From Candidatus Melainabacteria bacterium (GTDB lineage Bacteria; Cyanobacteriota; Vampirovibrionia; Gastranaerophilales; Gastranaerophilaceae), in contig CP091731.1 in NCBI GenBank assembly GCA_022009935.1, forward strand, positions 930,001 to 994,000: a DNA stretch of 64,000 nt. The letters are read 5' to 3'. A program made the position numbers and the translations under genes. The notes under the pieces were generated by a model. That model made no database searches. It was not told the DNA's origin and saw only the letters and a list, made by a program, of their open reading frames with translations. This document shows, piece after piece, positions 36,155-46,765 of the stretch (position 1 is the stretch's first letter; each line of letters starts with the position of its first letter).

Positions 36155-38192
36155 ATGAAAATAAAACAATTATTAAACTCAGCAGTACTTTTTTCAATTA
36201 TAACAGTATTAGGGACACCGGCTTTCTGTGAAAATATCAGTCAGTTTAATGGCAGTTATAATGGCATAAATAACACTTTTGGCGGTGCTATAAACACCCA
36301 TGACATGATGATGCTTCGAGAAAAAGAACGCCTATTGAATGAAAAAAGAGATTTCGAAACTTTAAATGAAAGAAAAAATAAAAGTAAAAATAAAAAAGAT
36401 AATGTCCTTGACTCAACAAACATAAAAACATACAAAATTTATAACAAAGAAACTTCTCTAAAATATAAAGAAAACACCGTTGGTGAAACTTCCGAAAATG
36501 ACAAAGCTGAAAAAAAAACTTTTTTCAAACGCAACAAAAAAAATAAAAACAATCACTAAACGAAGCTTCAAATGTAATTCCTGTTGCTGCAAAAACAACA
36601 ATTGAAGCTAACATTGAAAAACAGGATATAAAAAAAAGACAGCATTTTTGTTAAGGGCATTTCAATTAATGAATCGGGCATTTTAAGTGATGAAGAAATT
36701 CAATTGTTGGCTGATAGTGTAATTGAAAAGAACGTTACTTTTAATGATTTAGAAAATCTCGTTCAAAATTTTAATTATATTTTTGCACAGAAGGGATACG
36801 TTACAGCACGTGCTTTCATTCCTCCACAAACAATTGAAAATGGTATCGTTAAAATTGAGCTTGTTGAAGGTACAATTGGCAAAATAACTTTTGAAAATAA
36901 CAAATGGACAAAAACTTCTTATATAAAAAAAAGAATTAATCAAAAAGAAGGCTCGATTTTTGATGTTGCAGAGCTTGAACAAGACATTGTTAAGTTTAAT
37001 AAATATAATGACAGAATAAATTTAAAAGCAAGTTTATATAAAGGTGAAGTTGAAGGAACAACTGATGTTAAAATAGAAGCAAAAGAGGATTTTCCGTTTC
37101 ATATCATGGGGGTAATGGACAATGCCGGTCGTAAAACAATCGGTGAACTTCGTGGCGGGTTAATGCTTTCAGCAGACAGTCTTTTTGGCTATCGTGACAA
37201 ATTATCACTTGGCGCTTATGCAAGCAGACACTCCATTACACCATTTGCTGATTACAACATTCCTGTTAACAAAAAGACGGAAGGGTCGGGTTTACATTTT
37301 CTTCAAGTTTTGCAAATGTAGGAGAAGATTCCATATAAAATATTTGATATTGAAAGTCGCTCGTTCAATTACGCGTTATACTACACACATCCGCTTGTTA
37401 GAAAACCGCATTTTGAACTTACAAGCTATTCTGCAATAAACTACAAACAAGCCTCAACATCTTTTAGCGGTGTAACTATTTATACAGACAAAATTTCAAG
37501 CTTCGAAACAGCCTTAAATGCAAGAATAGATACAAAACGTGGAATTTGGTATATAAATCAGGGTGTTTATCAAGCATTTCCTATTTTTAGTGAAGAATCA
37601 AAATATTTCAAATACACAGGCAACATAGTGCGACTTCACGATTTTGGCAAAGGCATTGTTGGGCAATTGCGTGGTATGTATCAATTCTCACCTAAAGACG
37701 TAATGCCATACATTGACCAGTTCCAAGCAGGCGGTTTGGCATCTGTTCGCGGTTATAGTGAAGGTTTGTTGATTGGGCGTAGCGGTTATTTATTAAGTGG
37801 CGAACTTATGTTCCCTATTGCACCTCAAAAAATAACAATCAAGCGAAAAGGTGAAAAAGCTCAAGTTCCTTTCTTGGGACAATTTGTAAAAGGCCTTGTT
37901 TTTGTTGACCACGCAGGTGTTATGCCATTCAAAGGTGAAGGCCCGGAAAACGCAGCATAAATCAAAGTGACTAAGATGATAAGCATGGGGTTTGGTTTAA
38001 GAATTAATCTTCCCGGCGATGCACAAGCCAGACTTTATTGGGCTTGCCCTCTTATGCATAACCCAAACGAAATATATTACAGAAACCCTCGGTTTAGCTT
38101 CGAAATTTCTCTATCACCCGATTTTGACAAAATCCTTAAATGGAAAAAAAGATAGAGATGATGCTAAGTTAAAACAAAAAGAATTGCTATAA
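36155..38192 (+). CDS. TpsB/ShlB-family outer-membrane transporter (frameshifted)
   Basis: Outer-membrane beta-barrel of the two-partner secretion / haemolysin activator family, expected to export the divergent adhesin. A Sec signal peptide (MKIKQLLNSAVLFSIITVLG ... AFC) is followed by a lysine-rich linker to about 36600. A POTRA_2-type domain has FIPPQTIENGIVKIELVEG (about 36820-36880). A POTRA/barrel transition and barrel end follow, with GGLASVRGYSEGLLIGRSGY (about 37730-37790), which contains the conserved VRGY of ShlB proteins. Indels lie near 36555, 36640, 37310-37340, 37960 and 38150. After the last the reading is WKKDRDDAKLKQKELL to TAA 38190-38192. The gene is divergent from its partner, whereas tpsBA pairs are usually in one operon. 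Confidence 0.88.
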
Positions 38193-38240
38193 AATATAGT
38201 TAATTTACAAATATTTTTTTCTTTGTTAAAATTATTATAT

Positions 38241-38314
38241 CGGGACGTAGCGCAGCTTGGTAGCGTACTACCTTGGGGTGGTAGGGGTCGCAGGTTCAAA
38301 TCCTGTCGTTCCGA
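38241..38314 (+). tRNA. tRNA-Pro (anticodon UGG)
   Basis: 74 nt. Acceptor CGGGACG pairs with CGTTCCG (one G-T pair) with discriminator A. The D arm is GCGCAGCTTGGTAGCGT. The anticodon stem CTACC/GGTAG encloses TTGGGGT with TGG at the anticodon. The T arm is GCAGG-TTCAAAT-CCTGT. CCA is not encoded. Confidence 0.95.
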
Positions 38315-38381
38315 TATTGTTTTAATTGATATTATTGATTTTAAACTTATTATATTGTTTATAGTTAAAACTATATTATAT

Positions 38382-39751
38382 TTATATAAATTTAACCTTA
38401 TGATTATCATAACCACCAAGCGGAATTAAATTCAAATCATCAAGGATTTTATTATATTCTTCTATTTTAGATTTATTAATAGAATTACTATAAGCCATAT
38501 GAAATTTTTCTGTTGTTTTTATTAGCCCTTTTGAGTTTTTTTAACCATATATGTTAATGTTTCTTTTGGATTAACTAAATCTTTTGCAAAAAAATATGGA
38601 TGAGCAAAACCTATAGCTAGATTTTTATCATCTTTTAAAGTTTCAATAATTTTTTCAAAATTATTCTCACTACTCTCCACAATTTTACCGTCAACAACTT
38701 TTGGAGAATATTTTTGGCATTTATTTTCAATTTCTTCATCAAAAGCTTTTGTTATAGTTTTAATTTTATTTTCTTTCAAATATTTATCAAACCCTTGGTA
38801 TGTTATATTAGGTTTTTGTATTTTTCTTTTACCATTTGTATCAAAAAATATATTTTTGCATTAACTTTTCAAATAATTTGTTAGGCTCACAATTTTGCTC
38901 CTTTGCCATATTAATAACACGATTTTTTATTTGTGCATAATTATGAACTCGCAAATGCAAATTATATGCAAAAGTTTCATAGTTGTCTTTAAGAAATATT
39001 TTTTTAATTCGTTAATTGAAAAACAGACTCCAAGCTCTTCAATTATTTTATCTATCATTATCTTGCGATTATTCTTGGTTTTAGATGTAAGGCTTCTAAT
39101 TCTTTCGTCATTTGGATTTATGCAATGTATAAGTAATTCACCTGATTTAATTTTATTATCTTTATCAAGTATATTAAAACTTAATTCAACTCCCGGCACA
39201 AATCTTATATTTTTAAATTTTTCAGGGTCTTTTCTTATTATTTTTAAAGCTTGTTCAACTCCTTCAACAGAATCGTGGTCTGTTAATGCAAAGATAAATT
39301 TATTACCTGTTTTATTATAAATTTTGTTTCCATATTCACAAGCTTGATTTAAAATATCCTCAACTTTTGCATATCCATCAGAATGATTTGAATGAGAATG
39401 CAAATCAAGTTGAAAAATTCCTTTTTCCATATTGTCTATTGTTTTTTGGTAGTTTTCTCTTTTTTTAGTTTTTAAAGTAGATAAGAATTCCTTTTTTTGC
39501 ATAACACAAGGTAAATCGTTATAAATATTTGTTTTTTATAAAATTTTATCCCATAAATTATACCAAGCGTTACAACAGGAACCGAAACAGCTGTTGAAAT
39601 AATTATAGCTTTTTTTCTTCTTATTCTTATCGTTGTCTATTTCACAGTTAGTTCGTTTATTGTTTTGGGATTTGAAGGATTTGTGTAATTGATTATTTTT
39701 ATGCTGACTAATTATCAGATTATCAGACTGACCGGATATTAAAAATGTCAC
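38382..39751 (-). CDS. PHP-domain phosphoesterase with N-terminal membrane anchor (frameshifted)
   Basis: A metal-dependent PHP hydrolase. The core shows FQLDLHSHSNHSDGYAKVED (HxH motif), FALTDHDSVEGVEQAL, VPGVELSF and, after an indel near 38970, AYNLHLRVHNY and, further on, AIGFAHPYFF and LGGYDNHK. These supply metal-binding His/Asp at the expected PHP positions. Upstream, in a frame that joins if one A is added at about 39530, lie ~50 polar residues and one hydrophobic segment (AIIISTAVSVPVVTLGIIYG), then YKKTNIYNDLPCVMQKKEFL leading straight into the PHP core. I therefore read one gene from 39751, a cytoplasmic PHP enzyme tethered by a single transmembrane helix. If the A run is correct as written, the PHP gene starts at 39502 and the anchor is a separate small gene. 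The substrate is unknown. Confidence 0.7.
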
Positions 39752-39872
39752 AATAAACTACGTCCTAAAATTAAAATACAGAAATATATCATTATAATAA
39801 ATAATAATTTTAATATGTCAATATAATAATATAGTCAATATTAAATTTTACATATATTGAATTGATACACGT

Positions 39873-41011
39873 TTAAAGAATTTTTTCTTCTAATATTTTA
39901 GCTATTTTTTTAACAATATTTTTTCTTATTTCGATTTCAATGGGTAGATTCGGGTCATAGTGAGCCTGATTGAGTTTAGCGCCCACCATAATTTTTATGA
40001 CATCGGAATCTAAAAAGAACTTAACAAGTTTTCCTGCTGCATCATCACAAACACAAACTGGGTTCATTTCAAGGTATTCACTTGCTTTAGTCAAAGTCAA
40101 AATCCCTTCTGTCACAAGGTCAACACCTTCCATATAGGATTCTTTTTGGCAATTTTCCTGAATCAATAGAAAGTTTGCTTTCAATTGGTATTTTTAATTT
40201 CGAGACAATAAATTGGCTGTTGTTCCGCCTGATATAGCTTTTTTCCCTTCAAAATTTTTAAAAACATCAGCATAGTAGCTGTCTTTTTCGCTGTGGTATG
40301 GTGGACCGGTGAATAACAAAGCGCTTCTTGGCTTTCTAAAATATATTGAACAGGCTGAAATGTCATCTTTTGCCAAACGGTCAACTTCAATATTTTTGCT
40401 TCATTTACAATGTATTTTGTCAAATCACGACTTGATATTATAGGATTTTGATTTAATTTTTTTAATACTATATCAATTAAGCCTTCTCGACGAAGTCCGA
40501 GTTTCAAATGTTTTGTACCCAAACCTGCTTGTGTTACACCATCTGAACAAAAAATCAGCCTATCGTTTTCTTCTAATTTTATTTTATAGATATGCATGTG
40601 CCTATTTTTAAATGTTTTTGAATTGATTATTTCACACTTTGGCTCCATAACTTCGTTGTTGTGTATCCAGATAAATTGGGGATTTCCTTCTTCGACTATT
40701 TTTGCAACTCCATCATCACTTATGTCTATTGCAGAAAAAGTCGAATAACTTATTTTTCTTACCTGACAAACAGGAAGAGAATTCATAACAATTTCGCAGG
40801 CATTTTCAATGCCGGATTGTGCTTCAATAAACTTAAGCAGCATTGTAGAAGTCATACAAGACAAAATGTTTGCTTTTATTCCACTTCCAAGCCCATCAGA
40901 CAAAACCGCAATGAGCCTGCCTGTGTCGCAATAACGCTTTGAGACAAAATAGTCTCCATAGGCATTTTGATTATATTTCTTTTCCTGCGTACAATCAATA
41001 TCTATAAACAC
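39873..41011 (-). CDS. SpoIIE/PP2C-family protein phosphatase (frameshifted)
   Basis: PP2C-like serine phosphatase of the SpoIIE type. It shows LIAVLSDGLGSGIKANILSC (metal-binding Asp-Gly), the AKIVEEGNPQFIWI block, and ENDRLIFCSDGVTQAG. After an indel near 40385 come AKDDISACSIYF (C-terminal metal Asp) and a distinct C-terminal extension, SGGTTANLLSRNL ... CVCDDAAGKLVKFFLD, of the form found in phosphatases that accompany hydrogenase-like sensors. A second indel lies near 40165. It starts at GTG 41011, overlapping the stop of the hydrogenase-like gene by one base (TAGTG), so translation is coupled. A redox or H2 signal read by the sensor is probably passed on by this dephosphorylating enzyme; the target is not in the window. 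Confidence 0.82.
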
Positions 41012-42754
41012 TATTTTTCTGAAGCCTCATTGTTTTGTGTTTCAGTTTTAACATCATAGCCTTGAGCTATTGAATTTAAGAGTAATTCGGTTTCAACCAT
41101 GTGTTCTCCAAGCAAACAAGCGATGTTTTGTACAATTGCTATATTTTTTGAGATAACTTCATGTGCTTTTTGTTGCTATTTTTTCGCGGTTGGTTTCAGA
41201 TTTAGTAACGTCAGTTATTATTGCACCAACAAGCAAGCCTTTTTCAACAGTAAAAGCCGAGATGTCATAAATGCGGTTGTTTATTATGTGGTGTTCTTTA
41301 TGGATATCTTTTTCCGGATTTCAAAGCATCTTTAAACACATCGCCAAAATCAACAATCCTATCAATAGCAGCACCTTTCAGACCGTCATTTGATTGGCTT
41401 AAAATTTCATACATAGCTTCATCGCAAAACATTTTCATAAACGAGTCATTTGCTTCCATGATGTTTAAATCATTGTTCACCATAACCATAGCTGAGGGCA
41501 TACAACGAAGCATTGCTGCTGCTTTTTGCATAGCTATTTTCCGCATATATGAAACACACATTGAAGGTTCTGCTTCGCCTGAAATGAGCGCATTGGCAAG
41601 ATCTCTGCAAGTTTTATAACCACATCCGCCACAGTTTAGTTCATCTTCTTCTGTATACTTACCGATACGTTTCATTGCTTCTTCTATTTCATTCAACGGA
41701 TAAATGTGATTTTCAACCGGTTTTGCTTCATAGTTTTCTTCTACAACAGTTTTGGGTGCATTTGGAACATTTTCTCTATATTTTACATTTTTTAAAATAT
41801 TTGATGTGACATTTACGGTTGATTTTGAACTTGAAATACAAGGCCCATTGATGCAACCGCCTGAACAGGCAAGTGCTTCAATAAATATCTTTTATCCAGT
41901 TTTTTTAGGGTCAAGGTTTTTTATCGATTTGTCAAAAGCGTTTAAAGAACTTATGCTTAATAACTGTGTTGAATCATCAATTCCCACTTGCTTGATTGTT
42001 TCATTCATTCCCCCTTCAATCGGGTAAATGGCTCCCTCGTTTGAATTTGCAAGCACGAAACTTTCATTGGGGTTAATTTGCAAATTATTTACATCAATAA
42101 ATTCTTCTTTTATCCAGTAATTTAACTCTTCAAAAGTTAAACTAACAGTAATAAGATTTGGGTGTCTGTCAGCTTCGCTTTTCTTTGCCACACAAGGCCC
42201 TATGAACACAACGGCAATGTCTTCTCCAAACTGTTCTTTCAACATTTTTGCATGTGTCAAAGCCGGAGAAGCAATGGGAACAATATTTGGAGCAAATTTT
42301 GGATAATAAAGACGGATATATTCAACAATAACAGGACAAGCCGAGGAAATATAAAGTCCTTTTTTCACTTTTGTTCAAAATTTCAGCAGTTTTTATTGAA
42401 ACTTCTTGTGCACCCAAAGCAGTTTCGCTCACTCCTTCAAACCCTAATTTTTTTAAAAGAGCTATCATTTTCGAAGCAGAGTAATCAAACACACCAACCC
42501 AAGTTGGCGCGAGCGAAACATAGACCTTTTTACCGCTTGACATTATTGCTTTGACACGGTTTATATCATACCTTATCCGCTTTGCATTAGATGGACAAGA
42601 TTTTACACACTCTCCGCAATTAATACACTTTTCACTCAAAACCGATGCATGACCGTCTTTTTATTTTTATTGCTTTGACGTGGCATTCTCGAACACAACG
42701 ATAGCAATCGTGACACTCGTTTTTAAGAGTGTAGACGGGAAATAGTTTGTTCAT
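41011..42754 (-). CDS. [FeFe]-hydrogenase-like PAS sensor (HydS type, frameshifted)
   Basis: N-terminal two-cluster ferredoxin domain: CHDCYRCVRECHVKA and CINCGECVKSCPSNA. The H-cluster domain retains SSACP (motif L1), GPCVAKKSEA (L2) and ACSGGCINGPC (L3), so the four Cys expected to hold the H cluster are present. The Cys that relays protons in catalytic enzymes (first C of TSCCP) is Ala, as in sensory group C/D proteins. A further Cys-rich NCGGCGYKTCRDLANAL domain follows, then a PAS domain (CMPSAMVMVNNDLNIMEAND). Indels lie near 42660, 42360, 41890, 41720, 41310 and 41170. Downstream it overlaps the SpoIIE phosphatase; upstream it overlaps a [2Fe-2S] protein. The role is most likely sensing H2 or redox rather than bulk catalysis. 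Confidence 0.82.
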
Positions 42755-42988
42755 CCTTCAATTTTCCTAATATTTTCATTAATTCTTCTTTTGTAACATT
42801 ATGATATTCAATTTCATTAACTATTATTGTGGGCCAAACTCACACTTATTTTCACAACGAGAACCCACAAGCTCATATTTTGCTTCAAGATTATTTTCTT
42901 TTATGAATGTTTCAATAATCTCTAAATTTTCATTGTTTCCTCGGGCAAAAGATGAACTTCCCATGCATATTTTTATTTCGTTTGTCAT
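42723..42988 (-). CDS. Thioredoxin-like [2Fe-2S] ferredoxin (frameshifted, one ligand replaced)
   Basis: An ~88-residue protein beginning MTNEIKICMGSSSFARGNNE, then KYELVGSRCENKCEFGP, then (after an indel near 42830) IIVNEIEYHNVTKEELMKIL. It is the small NuoE/HydC-like thioredoxin-fold ferredoxin usually encoded before [FeFe]-hydrogenase-like sensors. The family normally has C-x4-C in the first loop (C..SSC.ARG). Here the second Cys is Ser (codon TCT instead of TGT), leaving three of the four cluster ligands. The stop at 42723-42725 overlaps the start of the sensor gene by about 30 nt. A TATAAT at 43034-43039 (minus strand) is a likely -10 of this operon. Confidence 0.75.
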
Positions 42989-43080
42989 AATAACCTTTTT
43001 TTAACTGTTTTATATTTTTCTTTTATTTATTTTATTATAGCACTATTTTGTTTTTTTATAAAATATAAAAGGTACACAAA

Positions 43081-43510
43081 TTGTTTCGTCCCAACCAATG
43101 TTCCCCCTCCTTTAATTTATATATTTAAAGCCCTCCGGGCGGGGCAACTTTGTGTGGACAAAGTTGCACAAAACCGCAACCCACTTGCCGCTCACATTCT
43201 CACTAAGCTCAACCCAAGCAGCCTTTAACTTGCACTTCGTGCTTCGGACACACGGCTGCCTGACGTCGTTTCGCTAAGTGATAATTGTTCGCGGCTGCGA
43301 ATGGGGTTGCCCTTGATGCTTGCATCCTACGATGGATAGGGATATACAATGATTTAACCGCTCCCTAAGGATTGCAAGGGGGCTTTAGCCCTCTTGCATA
43401 AAATATAACTTAGCGAAACAAATGAGCGTTTTAATAAAACACTAAACATAGTTTGTTTAGCCCCAACAAGCATTAAAAAAACTTTGGGGTTCACATTTAA
43501 AGCGTGTTAA
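43081..43510. other. GC-rich, highly structured intergenic element
   Basis: No credible gene in about 430 nt, although base composition is clearly richer in G+C than all neighbours. Hairpins include GCAACTTTGT / ACAAAGTTGC (43144-43167), GCAC-TTC-GTGC (43232-43242), TTCGC-GGCT-GCGAA (43288-43301) and a 12-bp TGCAAGGGGGCT / AGCCCTCTTGCA (43373-43398). GTTTCGCTAAG (about 43268-43278) and CTTAGCGAAAC (about 43409-43419) are perfect inverted copies, and TTGTTTCG (43081-43088) recurs inverted as CGAAACAA at 43414-43421. This could be a structured RNA or a non-autonomous mobile repeat (MITE/REP-like). It lies between two minus-strand operons. Confidence 0.5.
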
Positions 43511-43517
43511 ATGAATC

Positions 43518-44825
43518 TTAAAATAATTGAGGCGTATCGATTTTTTGCATTTTTTCATATTCTTGAACACTCACTGTATCAGGAGCTTGCGCCTTTTTCT
43601 CAAGTCCTTTTTCAAGCAATTTTGGTTGCATTTGTGCTAATTTTTTATCAGCGTAAACCAAATCCGTGCCGATTGAAGTTTTGATAAGCTCAATAGTTTT
43701 TTCAGTTGGTGCACCATCTTTTCCAACAGCTTCTTGAGCAGAATAACTTGGCCAATTTTCAGGCAACTTGTCAATAGTTGTATACCCAACATCACCATCT
43801 AAGCGTTTGTCAATTTCATTTTCCAAAACTTTTGCAACATATTCTTTTTGGCTTTCAAAATGACAAGGCTCAACAACTTTATCACCTATCACTTCTTGAG
43901 GATCTCTTTTTTTCATATTTTTTAAACAACTCGGCTGCAGTTTTTAGATGTTCTATTTCAAACATCATAAATTCTTCCCAAATTTGTTTAATACGTTCAT
44001 TTGTTTCATCTTTATAACAATTATAATAAGTTGAAACTTCCGTAAATTCGTGCAGAAGAAGTTTTTTCAAATATGGTTTCATTAGGGTCAATCAAAGATT
44101 CATACATTGTTACGTGTTCTTCTTCAACATCACAAATTTCGGCATAAGTTCGGCTCAAATCGTCATTTCCATACATAAAACCGTGTTCGGCATAGAAATT
44201 GTGAGTTTGTTGTTCACCGGATACAAGAGTTAAAATGTTCACTTTTGTTTGCGGTGTTGCGGTGTTTTTATCATAATGTTTTCTTAAACGTATTCGATTG
44301 TCGTTGTGGTGGTTTTGGGTCGGACGGCTTATTACAACATCTGTTTTGTGCTGCAAAATGTCGTTTGGATTTACACCATCATTCATATAAGCCCACTGAC
44401 TATAACGATACAAATGGTCAAAGTCTTCAAGCAAACCAAAATCAAATGTTTCTTTAACATAATCATCAGGTTCGTTTTGTGCAAGGTATGCTGTTAAATC
44501 AACCGCAACCTGCTCATATCCCAATGTTGTTTCCAAAACAGTTTGATTGGCGGGTGTCAACCAATTCAACTGTTGTTTGTTGCATATCTTCAATTCTGCG
44601 TGTGTGTGAAATTGTTTTTTTAACGTCATTATCAAGGTCAAACAAACGTGCAAATGCGTGTTTAAAGTTCCAAGCTTCAATTTCAATCCTGTTCATCAAA
44701 ATTTGCCTTGTTCTTGTATAACAATCTGTGTCAAGTTTGTTCAACGGTCTTTTTACTATATCGTGCCAGCTTCTTATTTGTTTTTCTAATGGTATTCCTT
44801 TTTCTGTCAATGGATTAAATGTCAT
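43518..44825 (-). CDS. Ferritin-like domain protein, ~435 residues (frameshifted)
   Basis: The start ATG at 44825 has a strong GGGAGG 6 nt upstream. The N-terminus MTFNPLTEKGIPLEKQIRSW precedes a long all-helical protein. Helices carry TLGYEQVAVDLTAYLAQNE, DFGLLEDFDHLYRYSQW, AEICDVEEEHVTMYESL and, after indels, LLLHEFTEVSTYYNCY and FMMFEIEHLKTAAELFK. The repeated E-x-x-H and paired Glu are those of a di-iron ferritin-like/rubrerythrin-like four-helix bundle, apparently two in tandem. The C-terminal ~130 residues are a polar tail without motif. Indels lie near 44620-44550, 44060 and 43920. Likely cytoplasmic iron or oxygen/peroxide handling in an anaerobe; no rubredoxin-type Cys is seen. Confidence 0.7.
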
Positions 44826-44964
44826 TTTTTCCTCCCGATTAATATTTATAATAAACAGTTATCTTTTTTATTTAAAGATATTTTTTTGTTTATGCATTGG
44901 CTTTTTGACTAAGTTTTTAAATTGTCTATTGTTAATTCGGGCGATTTATTGTATATTTTGAATT

Positions 44965-45681
44965 ATGAAAAATTTTATTATGAGATTTTTATACAAAACA
45001 ATAATAAACAAAATATTTAACCCATTTTTGGATATAAATATAAAGCCAATGGAGTTAAAAATTGATGAAACTGACAAATGTCTTGTAATCGCCCCACATC
45101 CTGACGATGAAAGCATTGGTTGCGGCGGAGTTTTGAGTCTGTACCCCAAAAATTTTGAAGTTGTTTGTCTTACACACGGCAATGAAAACTCAATTCGAGA
45201 AGCTGAAATGCAAAAAGCCATGGCAACTTCAAACATAAAATTTAAAATGCTGGATTTGAAAGATAAAAAAATAAATCAAGGGGTTTGAGTCGTTCAAAAC
45301 ATTGACATCTCAAACTTTGATATCATCTTTATCCCATATATTTTCGACCAACACAAAGACCATAAATCGGTAAGTTTGCTTTTGAACAAGTTGATTAAAA
45401 CGGCAAAACACAAAAAAAATCTTAAAATCGCTTTTTATGAGGTTTGGTCAACTATTAATATGCCAAATTATTATGTTGATATAAGTCAGGTTATGGAGCA
45501 AAAAAGCAGCAAAGATAAATGCTCACACCTCTCAAATTGCTACAAAAGAGTATACTTCAAAAATTCTTGGGTTGAATTCTTATCGCGGATTGTTAAAAAC
45601 CTTGAAGCTTGCGAATGTTTTTGTGTTTTGGACGTTAAAGATTTTTCAAAAATCATTGAAAATACTTTTTATGACCTTTAA
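44965..45681 (+). CDS. PIG-L/LmbE-family deacetylase (frameshifted)
   Basis: A zinc-dependent de-N-acetylase fold. VIAPHPDDESIGCGGVLSL gives the defining HPDD(E) metal and catalytic motif near residue 45, and FDQHKDHKSVSLL gives the second His pair (HxxH). A basic, hydrophobic N-terminus (MKNFIMRFLYKTIINKIFNP) could associate with membrane. Indels near 45285 and between 45540 and 45600 break the ~240-residue protein. Substrates in this family are N-acetyl sugars of lipids or cell-surface glycans. The next gene, convergent and overlapping by ~36 nt, is a glycosyltransferase, which fits a role in surface polysaccharide or glycolipid synthesis. Confidence 0.85.
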
Positions 45682-46758
45682 GGTAAAATTTTTCCAAGTG
45701 TATTTTTTTGAAGTTAAGCAACCTTGTTTTGAAATTTCTTTGTACAATTCAAAGTCGTTTTGGTACAATTTTATAATATTTCTCAGTTTTTTTATGAAAT
45801 CCCAAAAAGATTTACGATTGAAAATAAAACCGTTTTTTCCATCATTTATAATTTCGGAAGCTCCGGCGTTTGATGAAACCAAAACAGGTTTTGAATATGT
45901 CATGGCTTCAAGCACAACAAGCCCAAAAGCTTCATTGACAGAGGGCAAAACAAGGCAATCTATCGATTTATAAAAATATTCCATATTTTCTTGTTTGTTC
46001 AAAATTTCTATGTTGTTTTTCATTCCAAAAATACCAACAAAAAATTTGAGCAAAAAATCTTTTTTCAAATTTTGGCGCTATTATTTTCAACTTGAAATCA
46101 TATCCAAACATTTTTAAAACACCCAAAGCAAAAGTGAAAATGTGCCCACCTTTATTCATTGCGCTATTTGCAACAACACCAAAACATATTTTCTCATTTT
46201 TTTCCCAAAAAGAATAATCTTCACTTGGTTGTTTGGCTGCAGGATAAACGGTTATAATATTTTGAGCAGGGAGTTTTAAATTTTCAACATAATCTCCTTT
46301 TTTTTTTCAGAAACGGCAAACAACTTGCAATTTTTTGCCAAAATTTTCAAAAGCCTTTTTTGATATTTAATTTTTTTTACACTTGACAATTTCTTAAAAC
46401 ATCGAACAAACAAAGGTGTATTTTGGCATTTATATTCGCTTGAATGACATTGAAGAAAAGAATTATAAAAAAATGTTGTTGTCCAAAAAGAAAAAACACA
46501 ATCATAATTGTTTTGTTTGATGTCAAGTTCAACAGCTTTCAAAAAATTTTTATCATCCGCTTTAAAATCAAATTCAACAACTTTTGCATTATCTATTTTA
46601 AAGTATCCGTCTTTGTCCGTGATGACAAAAACTTGACAAGAAGACAAAAGCGTCAATTGTTCAAGAAAATTTGAAATGACAACGCTTCCACCGCCTGCAA
46701 TGTGCCCGCCTTGCATATTCTTTTTTAAACTATTTATCACAAGCAATATTTTTTTCAT
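45646..46758 (-). CDS. GT4-family glycosyltransferase (frameshifted)
   Basis: GT-B fold glycosyltransferase. The N-terminal Rossmann part opens MKKILLVINSLKKN followed by GGHIAGGGSVVISNFLEQL. The C-terminal nucleotide-sugar domain has NKQENMEYFYKSIDCLVLPS, NEAFGLVVLEAMTYSKPVL and NAGASEIINDGKNGFIF, giving the E-x7-E signature of GT4. Indels near 46300 and 46100-46000 interrupt a ~370-residue protein of normal length. It is encoded just upstream of comEC on the same strand (7-nt gap) and overlaps the convergent PIG-L gene. The donor sugar cannot be told from sequence. Confidence 0.85.
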
Positions 46759-46765
46759 ATAAATA

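Noticed and set aside
38114..38419. Minus-strand reading across tRNA-Pro
   Set aside because: It is antisense to a complete tRNA gene and contains the usual spurious tRNA-derived peptide (RQDLNLRPLPPQG). Not a gene.
43081..43510. Small ORFs inside the GC-rich intergenic element
   Set aside because: None is longer than a few dozen codons with an RBS and protein-like composition; hairpin density argues against coding.
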